The notes below the pieces were generated by a model. That model searched no databases and was not told where the DNA came from. It saw nothing but the letters and a program-made list of their open reading frames with translations. DNA of 11,706 nucleotides from JBBQXV01 sp043785585 (GTDB taxonomy: Bacteria > Myxococcota_A > Polyangia > Polyangiales > Polyangiaceae). The stretch's first letter is position 1. Each line of letters begins with the position of its first letter. The stretch lies in NCBI GenBank assembly GCA_043785585.1, contig JAYVXB010000683.1, positions 1-11,706 of the forward strand, written 5' to 3'. This document shows positions 7,049 through 11,706 of the stretch, in pieces. The position numbers and the translations under genes were made by a program.

Positions 7049-7828
7049 CTAGCGAAAATCGTCCTTCGCTTTTCGAATCGCGCCGAGCGCCACGCCTCCG
7101 TCGGCGTCCGCAGGGATGCCGAGCGTCGCGCGAATCTCTGCCGACGTGACGCGGAGGAACGGATTCACCTTGAGGTCATCGGCGATCGTCGTCGGTACCG
7201 TCGGCTCGCCGCGTCCACGCATCTCGGCCGCGCGCGCTTGCGCCGCCGCGATGTCCGCATTGCCCGGCTCGACGTGCGCCGCGAAGCGCAGGTTCGACTC
7301 GGTGTACTCGTGCCCGCAATAGATCTTCGTCGTCGACGGCAACTCGGCGAGCTTCGCGAGCGACGCATGCATCTGCGCAGGCGTCCCCTCGAAGAGCCGG
7401 CCGCAGCCCGCGAGAAACAGCGTATCGCCCGTGAACACCGCCGGAGCCTCGCCCGGCGCGCGCACCACGTACGCGATCGCTCCGAGCGTGTGCCCGGGGA
7501 TGTGCAGGATCGTGACGTCGAGGACGCCGAAGCTGAAGCGATCGCCTTCGTTCAGGCGTCGCGTCTGGCCGGGAATTCGCCCTTCGTCCGAGACGTGCCC
7601 GCACACAGTCTTCACGCCGTACTTCTTGACGATCTCTTCGTTGCCGCCGACGTGATCGAAGTGGTGATGCGTGTTCCATATCGCCGAGAGCTTCGCTTTC
7701 GACGCATCGACCGCGAGGGCGACGGGCGGCGCCTCCGACGGATCCACGATTGCCGCTTCTCCCGTCTCTTCGCAGACGACGAGGTACGCGTAGTTGTCCT
7801 TCAGGCACGGAATCGGTGTGACGAGCAT
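7049..7828 (-). CDS. gloB: Hydroxyacylglutathione hydrolase (glyoxalase II)
   Basis: This 259-aa cytoplasmic metallo-beta-lactamase-fold enzyme hydrolyses S-lactoylglutathione to lactate and glutathione, the second step of methylglyoxal detoxification. The metal motif THHHFDHVGG is at 53-62 (His54, His56, Asp58, His59), with further ligands His113 in PGHTLG, Asp135 in FTGDTLFLAGCGRLFEG, and His173 in YCGHEYTESNLRFA. The last motif and the downstream NPFLR are typical of true glyoxalase II rather than generic MBL hydrolases. The length is standard. The ATG at 7828 follows GGAAGAG. It begins 26 nt after the stop of the alkaline-phosphatase-fold lipoprotein and is probably the last gene of that transcript, ending at the long hairpin. 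Some proteobacterial homologues act on other thioesters, so the substrate call is strong but not absolute. Confidence 0.93.
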   Translation of the reverse strand: MLVTPIPCLKDNYAYLVVCEETGEAAIVDPSEAPPVALAVDASKAKLSAIWNTHHHFDHVGGNEEIVKKYGVKTVCGHVSDEGRIPGQTRRLNEGDRFSFGVLDVTILHIPGHTLGAIAYVVRAPGEAPAVFTGDTLFLAGCGRLFEGTPAQMHASLAKLAELPSTTKIYCGHEYTESNLRFAAHVEPGNADIAAAQARAAEMRGRGEPTVPTTIADDLKVNPFLRVTSAEIRATLGIPADADGGVALGAIRKAKDDFR

Positions 7829-7854
7829 CGCTCTTCCACTCTACCCGACCGAGT

Positions 7855-9255
7855 CTATTTGTTCTTGTTCAAGTACGCCTTGTTCAGGCAACCCGGTCCG
7901 CACGAGTACGGGACCACGAACTTCACCGTCTTCGCGTGCGCCTTGTACGCGCCCCAGAGCTCCTTGTACGCGTCGCCCGTCACGATGGGCTTCTCTTCGT
8001 TCGGATCCGCGCCGAGATCGAAGAGCTTGCACTGGTTCTCGTTGTTGTAGCAGGTGAGCTTCATCTTCCCGCGCACGAGCGCGCGGCGGGAATCGTTGTC
8101 GCTCGTCATCGGAAGGTCGACCCACACGTCGCGCGCGGCCGGCGTTTCGCCGTAGATCTCCTTCACGATCGATTTGCCTTCGAAGCCCGCATCGGGTGCT
8201 ACGCCGAACAGATCCAAAATCGTCGGCGCGAGATCCAGCGCGCTCCGCGTCTCGTCGATCTTCCGCGGCTGCGCGCCCGGCGCGACGACGAACATCGGAA
8301 TGTGGACGAGGTTGTCCCAGATCTCGAAGCCGTGCCGCGTCTGCCCGTGCTCGCCGAAGGCCTCGCCGTGATCGCTCGTCACGATGATGACCGTGCGGCT
8401 CGCCCACGATTTCTTGGCGATGAAGTCGAGGAGCTTGCCGATGTGTTGATCGGTGTACGTGATCTCGGCGTCGTAGCGATCGCGCTCGGTCTTGCCGTAC
8501 GGCCCGATGCCGTCGTGCGCGAGGTAGAGATCATGCGGGTCGAGAAAATGCGCCCAGAAGAAGAAGCGCTGCGACTCGAGCGCCGGATCGCCGAGGAGCT
8601 TCTCGGAGATCTCTTCGGACTGCGGCGACGTGATGTTGCGATCGGTCGTGTTGTCGAACTTGATGTTCGGCACGACCTCCCACTTGTCGAAGCCCTGCTC
8701 GAACCCCGCGTCCCTGAAGTACCCATGCGCGTGGACGCCCAGCGTCTTCACCTTGGCGTCTTGCAGGAGCTTCGGGAAAAACAGGTTGTTCTTGTACTGC
8801 CCGAAGAAGTACCCGCTCCGATTGAGCTCGGACGGAAGCTTGCCGCCGAGGAGGCCGCCGAGGCTCATCGACGTGTACGAAGAGACCGAATACGCGCGCG
8901 TGAAGCTGACGGACTTTTTCTCGAGCTCGGTGAGTCGCGGTGCGATCGGGCGTTCGTAGCCGGCCCACGGCATGTCCGCGCGCATGCTGTCGACGGAGAT
9001 GACGATGACGTTGACGTCCTTCGGCGGGCCGGACGACGGCGGTGGCGAACCGAGCGGCGCCGACGCGAGCGGAGCTGCGGACGAACCCGCCGACGGCGCG
9101 ACGCTCGCTGCGCCCGGCGTCGCGGTCGATGACCCGGCGGACGCGACCGGAGCGGACGGCTCCTGCGAAGGTGACGGATTCTTGGAGCACGCGGACAGCG
9201 CGCCGACCGCGACGATCGACGCCAGCAGAGCCGTGCAAGGAAGGATGCTTCGCAT
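7855..9255 (-). CDS. Sulfatase-fold (alkaline phosphatase superfamily) lipoprotein without the formylglycine motif
   Basis: This 466-aa protein has a type II signal peptide with lipobox Leu-Ser-Ala-Cys (Cys23) and a Ser/Ala/Pro linker (about 24-80), so it should be lipid-anchored with its catalytic domain outside. Metal-site residues are visible: Asp89 in VISVDSMRAD, His236/Asp239/His241 in AHFLDPHD, and Asp295/His296 in SDHGEAFGEHG. At the nucleophile position there is SSYTSMS with Thr128, not the CxPxR or SxPxR box needed for formylglycine. Thr at this place is seen in LtaS- and EptA-type phospho-transferases, so a phosphatase or phosphotransferase is at least as likely as a sulfatase. The start at 9255 gives a clean signal peptide; ATG 9267 in frame is an alternative. 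It follows the carboxypeptidase-regulatory-like lipoprotein by 41 nt and precedes gloB by 26 nt. Confidence 0.9.
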   Translation of the reverse strand: MRSILPCTALLASIVAVGALSACSKNPSPSQEPSAPVASAGSSTATPGAASVAPSAGSSAAPLASAPLGSPPPSSGPPKDVNVIVISVDSMRADMPWAGYERPIAPRLTELEKKSVSFTRAYSVSSYTSMSLGGLLGGKLPSELNRSGYFFGQYKNNLFFPKLLQDAKVKTLGVHAHGYFRDAGFEQGFDKWEVVPNIKFDNTTDRNITSPQSEEISEKLLGDPALESQRFFFWAHFLDPHDLYLAHDGIGPYGKTERDRYDAEITYTDQHIGKLLDFIAKKSWASRTVIIVTSDHGEAFGEHGQTRHGFEIWDNLVHIPMFVVAPGAQPRKIDETRSALDLAPTILDLFGVAPDAGFEGKSIVKEIYGETPAARDVWVDLPMTSDNDSRRALVRGKMKLTCYNNENQCKLFDLGADPNEEKPIVTGDAYKELWGAYKAHAKTVKFVVPYSCGPGCLNKAYLNKNK

Positions 9256-9256
9256 T

Positions 9257-9282
9257 CCCCGTCCCATGACAGCGGGACGGGG
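9257..9282 (-). promoter_or_regulatory. Perfect 9-bp GC stem-loop at the start of the sulfatase-fold gene
   Basis: CCCCGTCCC (9257-9265) and GGGACGGGG (9274-9282) are perfectly complementary around an 8-nt loop. In the minus-strand transcript the stem ends one base before the ATG at 9255, so it would hide the purine-rich region that could serve as ribosome binding site; the alternative ATG 9267 lies at the edge of the loop. No U-run follows, so it is not a standard terminator. It may control translation between the two lipoproteins or stabilise the RNA. Confidence 0.65.
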
Positions 9283-9296
9283 TGGAAGGCAAGTTC

Positions 9297-10064
9297 TTAT
9301 TGAAGGAACAGGCGCTGAAACGACGTGACGTCGCCCGCTTCGGTCGACACGGTGGCCTCGTACGTGATGCCGTCGTGCGCGAACGGGAACGCCACCTGCT
9401 TGCACGCCTCGTTGTGGAGCGTGACCGTGATCGGAACGCCGGGCTGCAAGTTGTAGATGACCGCCGACGGGAACTCGCCCTTCTGGACTTCCTCGACGGT
9501 GTTGCTCGGGAACTTGTTGAGCATGTATTTCACCTTCGCCGATCCCTCCGGCGAGACGGTGACCTTCGTGCCCTGTTCGCTCGCGCAGCTGCCCGTCGGG
9601 AGGACCGCGACGCTGAGGACGCCGAGCGTCGCGTCGTAGCCCTGGAGGGTGTTGTGGAGGAGCGTGCCGAGGTCGCGCGGGACGATCGTCGTCTTGCCGC
9701 GATCGTAGTCGGCGTCGAGGACGGTCGACTGCTCGAGGACCTTGATGTAGTTCGGCGCCGTCACGACCATGCTGAACGGGACCGACTTGTGGACCTTGAG
9801 CGAGTACGCGCCCTTCTCGTCGCTCGTCGTCGACTGATCGCCCGCGGCGATCGTCGCGCCGGCGAGCACCTTGTTCGTGTCGAAGTCGATGATGACGCCC
9901 TTCTGCAGGACGAACGCGGGATCGGTGTTGACCGGGCCCGGGTTGGTTCCGGTCGCGCTCGGCACCGGAGCGTTTCCGCCGTCGTGAGAGGCACTGCACG
10001 CGGACGCGGCCAACGCGAACGCGGGAACGGCCAACGCGACCACTGCGAACCGGAAACCGATCAT
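9297..10064 (-). CDS. Lipoprotein with carboxypeptidase-regulatory-like (beta-sandwich) domain
   Basis: This 255-aa protein starts with Met-Ile-Gly-Phe-Arg-Phe, a strong hydrophobic core and lipobox Ala-Ser-Ala-Cys (Cys23). A Gly/Pro/Asn-rich spacer (24-50) follows. Residues about 56-105 show the pattern of a carboxypeptidase-regulatory-like domain: GVIIDFDTNKVLAGATI, then STTSDEKGAYSLKV, the usual Thr-x-Asp-x-x-Gly-x-Tyr turn. The remaining half is rich in beta-strand-like sequence with two Cys (in GSCASEQ and NEACKQ) that could form a disulfide. No catalytic motif is seen, so a binding or structural role at the surface is likely. The start at 10064 is set by GGAGG six bases upstream and by the signal peptide; the frame is open to 10163, but that extension is not signal-like. 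It is the first gene of the minus-strand operon, about 50 nt downstream of a strong promoter. Confidence 0.88.
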   Translation of the reverse strand: MIGFRFAVVALAVPAFALAASACSASHDGGNAPVPSATGTNPGPVNTDPAFVLQKGVIIDFDTNKVLAGATIAAGDQSTTSDEKGAYSLKVHKSVPFSMVVTAPNYIKVLEQSTVLDADYDRGKTTIVPRDLGTLLHNTLQGYDATLGVLSVAVLPTGSCASEQGTKVTVSPEGSAKVKYMLNKFPSNTVEEVQKGEFPSAVIYNLQPGVPITVTLHNEACKQVAFPFAHDGITYEATVSTEAGDVTSFQRLFLQ

Positions 10065-10070
10065 CGAGAA

Positions 10071-10075
10071 CCTCC
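10071..10075 (-). promoter_or_regulatory. Ribosome binding site of the first operon gene
   Basis: GGAGG on the minus strand lies 6 nt before the ATG at 10064. It selects this start over the upstream in-frame starts. Confidence 0.8.
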
Positions 10076-10119
10076 GTGAAGGTCCGCGTCCGCCCCCCGG
10101 CGGCGCGAACAGTCGTGGG

Positions 10120-10148
10120 GTTATGTGCGACACGCGGGGACCTGTCAA
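10120..10148 (-). promoter_or_regulatory. Sigma-70-type promoter of the lipoprotein/sulfatase-fold/gloB operon
   Basis: On the minus strand a perfect TTGACA (10143-10148) is followed after exactly 17 bp by CATAAC (10120-10125), which matches TATAAT at 4 of 6 positions. Transcription would begin near 10113 and leave a leader of about 50 nt containing a small GC hairpin (10090-10103) and GGAGG. It lies in the 152-bp gap after the TPR gene, so the operon is likely transcribed independently of that gene. Confidence 0.72.
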
Positions 10149-10162
10149 GGCGACCCTTGACA
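10143..10162. promoter_or_regulatory. Palindrome overlapping the -35 box, candidate operator
   Basis: TGTCAAGG (10143-10150), a 4-bp CGAC spacer, and CCTTGACA (10155-10162) form a perfect 8-4-8 inverted repeat. One arm contains the whole -35 hexamer of the operon promoter. A dimeric regulator bound here would compete with RNA polymerase, so repression is the simplest reading. No regulator gene is adjacent in the window. Confidence 0.6.
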
Positions 10163-10216
10163 AGGATCATGTCGCGTGTCTGACGACGATCTGGTGTGGA
10201 GGCGATCCAGCCTTCG

Positions 10217-11706
10217 CTAAGACTCGACGGTCACGAGGAGTTTCTCGCGAAGCGCGAAGTATTCCTCGCTGACGCTGAAGAGGACGATTTCTTTCATGCG
10301 CTCCTTCGAAGGGACGCTCGACGCGTCTTCGGTCGCGCGCATGACCTCCGTCGCGATCGACAGATCGTGCGCGAGGATGAAGCCCGCGCGATCCGCCGTC
10401 AGATCGATCCCCGCGACCCAGCGCTTGAGATCGATCGCGCCGCCCGACTGGAGCAGCTTGGAGACGAGGCTCGCGAGCTTCTCGCGCGCGACGCCTTGGA
10501 AGTCTTGCGCCATCCAGTTGAGCGCCTCGGTCACCTGCCCCGCGAGATCCGGCGCGACGGGGAACTGCGGGACGCACAGCTTGATCGACGCGAAGAGCCA
10601 CGCCTTGAGGCCGGTGCCCGTCGGAACGAGATGCCGCACGTAGTACCCGGGACGGAAGTACGTCATGTGGCGCCCCGCGACGAACGCGAGCGACTGGTTC
10701 GGCACGACCGACTCGAACGCCGCGCGCCCGAGCACGATCGCCGGCGTGAGCGCGTGGAGGAAGCCGAGGCCGGACGGATCGTTCGGGTTCTGGAAGACCG
10801 GCGGCGCGGGCATGCCGAGGACGCCTTGCACGTAATAGATCGTCTGCGACACCGGGTACGGATGGAGCGACGTGTCGATCGCGTACCTCGGATCGTAGCC
10901 GAGCGCTTCGAGCGGCTGCGTCCGTGCGCGGAGGATCGTCGGCTGGATCGTCGCGAAGATGCGCGTGACGAGCGCGTCGACCTCGGCGTGCGCGAGGCGA
11001 TCGTTCCAGTCGTTCTCGTCGAGCGACGCCTGCGCAGGCGCCGCGTTGTCCGCGCGATGGCGGCGGTAGAAGCGCTCTTCGTCGGGCTCGGCGAGGTTCA
11101 TCACGCTGAGCGCTTGGCAGAGGCACCACGCGGAGTCCGCGCGGCGCGCCTCGGTGAAGAGACGTCGCAAGAGCTTGTAGCTCTCGACGCGGTACGGGTT
11201 GCGTCGGAGGATCTGCGCCTGCGCTTTGACGGCCTTGTCGAGGTACTGCGTGACGTCGCTCGCGTAGAGCTCGGCGAGGATCTCCGCGCGCGCGCGGTCC
11301 TCGGGATCGAACGCTTGCGCTGCCTCGTACGCGTCGATCGCCATCTCCGGCTCGTTCAGGAACTTTTGGTAGAGCGCGCCGAGCTGATCGAGGATCTTCG
11401 TGATCTTCTCGCGGTCCTGCGCTGCCTTTGCCTGATCGAGCTGCAAGTTCAGGAGCTTCTCGACGCCGTCGTGATCGCCCTTCTGCCGGCGAACCTCGAT
11501 GGCCTCTTCGAGCGCCTTGAGCAGCGTCGGATCGAGCTCGAGCGCCTTGTCGAAGAACGCGAGCGCCTGCTCGGCCTCGCCCATCTGCCGCCACGAGACG
11601 ATGGCTGCCGTGTGCATGTACTTCGCCTTCTGCTTCGGATCCTCGGCGAAATCCGCGAGACGCTGCACGACCTCGACGAGCTTCGCCCAGTCCTTCTCCT
11701 CGGAGT
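10217..11706 (-). CDS. TPR-repeat protein with conserved C-terminal domain, N-terminus outside window
   Basis: The frame is open to the window edge, and the sequence ahead of the GTG at 11668 (Glu-Glu-Lys-Asp-Trp-Ala-Lys-Leu) clearly belongs to the same repeat, so the gene continues beyond 11706. About 495 codons are visible. The first 210 residues are TPR-like helical pairs, for example AEQALAFFDKALELDP and EMAIDAYEAAQAFDPEDRA. The rest is a non-TPR domain with distinctive segments such as YDPRYAIDTSLHPYPVSQT, AFVAGRHMTYFRPGYYVRH and DLKRWVAGIDLTADRAGF. I recall a similar C-terminal half in large myxobacterial TPR proteins without a firm function. No signal peptide, membrane segment or catalytic motif is visible. 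It probably mediates protein-protein contacts. The gap to the next gene (10065-10216) holds that gene's promoter. Confidence 0.87.
   Translation of the reverse strand, partial: SEEKDWAKLVEVVQRLADFAEDPKQKAKYMHTAAIVSWRQMGEAEQALAFFDKALELDPTLLKALEEAIEVRRQKGDHDGVEKLLNLQLDQAKAAQDREKITKILDQLGALYQKFLNEPEMAIDAYEAAQAFDPEDRARAEILAELYASDVTQYLDKAVKAQAQILRRNPYRVESYKLLRRLFTEARRADSAWCLCQALSVMNLAEPDEERFYRRHRADNAAPAQASLDENDWNDRLAHAEVDALVTRIFATIQPTILRARTQPLEALGYDPRYAIDTSLHPYPVSQTIYYVQGVLGMPAPPVFQNPNDPSGLGFLHALTPAIVLGRAAFESVVPNQSLAFVAGRHMTYFRPGYYVRHLVPTGTGLKAWLFASIKLCVPQFPVAPDLAGQVTEALNWMAQDFQGVAREKLASLVSKLLQSGGAIDLKRWVAGIDLTADRAGFILAHDLSIATEVMRATEDASSVPSKERMKEIVLFSVSEEYFALREKLLVTVES

Noticed and set aside
7936..9132. 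A 398-codon plus-strand frame opposite the sulfatase-fold gene
   Set aside because: It mirrors the coding frame of the real gene, shows no domain, and has charged, biased composition.
9257..9282. Intrinsic terminator between the two lipoprotein genes
   Set aside because: The stem is strong but the next transcript bases are A-ATG with no U-run, and the downstream gene has no other promoter in view.
10143..10162. A second promoter on the plus strand using the other TTGACA arm (10157-10162)
   Set aside because: No suitable -10 box lies 16-18 bp downstream, and it would transcribe antisense into the end of the TPR gene; the arm is explained by palindrome symmetry.
9256..10170. Upstream extension of the sulfatase-fold reading frame to 10170, making a 771-aa protein
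   Set aside because: The extension is Arg-rich shadow sequence across the upstream lipoprotein gene, and a clean lipoprotein signal peptide starts at 9255.

Overview
The window is GC-rich throughout, with dense genes, short gaps and a strong preference for G/C at third codon positions. It looks like a chromosomal stretch of a myxobacterium-like bacterium (Myxococcota, perhaps the Polyangiales side). The supporting content is a secreted matrixin-type metalloprotease with Cys-rich repeats and a MYXO-CTERM-like tail, several lipoproteins, a large TPR protein and lineage-type hypotheticals. The taxonomic call is inference from content; no rRNA or tRNA is present.

Layout. (1) Positions 1-1626, minus strand: a GMC-family FAD oxidoreductase followed by the first 21 codons of a lipoprotein. 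(2) Positions 1676-6934, plus strand: a matrixin-like metalloprotease whose frame lacks a proper start and stop; a conserved-looking 197-aa protein of unknown function; a membrane-anchored protein that appears to join a sigma-factor-like half to a zinc-finger anti-sigma half; a FemAB-like/DUF482 acyltransferase overlapping it by 4 nt; and a membrane fatty-acid desaturase. (3) Positions 6935-7042: a long imperfect hairpin filling the gap between convergent genes. (4) Positions 7049-10064, minus strand: a likely operon, read as lipoprotein with a carboxypeptidase-regulatory-like domain, then an alkaline-phosphatase/sulfatase-fold lipoprotein, then glyoxalase II (gloB). It is preceded by a strong sigma-70-type promoter whose -35 box lies in a perfect 8-4-8 palindrome. 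(5) Positions 10217-11706, minus strand: a TPR protein cut by the window edge.

How the genes may work together. The sigma/anti-sigma-like protein and the FemAB-like acyltransferase are probably translationally coupled and follow the unknown 197-aa gene closely, which suggests an envelope-related regulatory cassette. The minus-strand operon places two lipoproteins at the cell surface, with glyoxalase II as a cytoplasmic metabolic enzyme at its end. No mobile element, CRISPR array, RNA gene or defence system was recognised. The most interesting items are the one-polypeptide sigma/anti-sigma architecture, the palindrome overlapping the promoter, the translation-start hairpin inside the operon, and the long intergenic inverted repeat.
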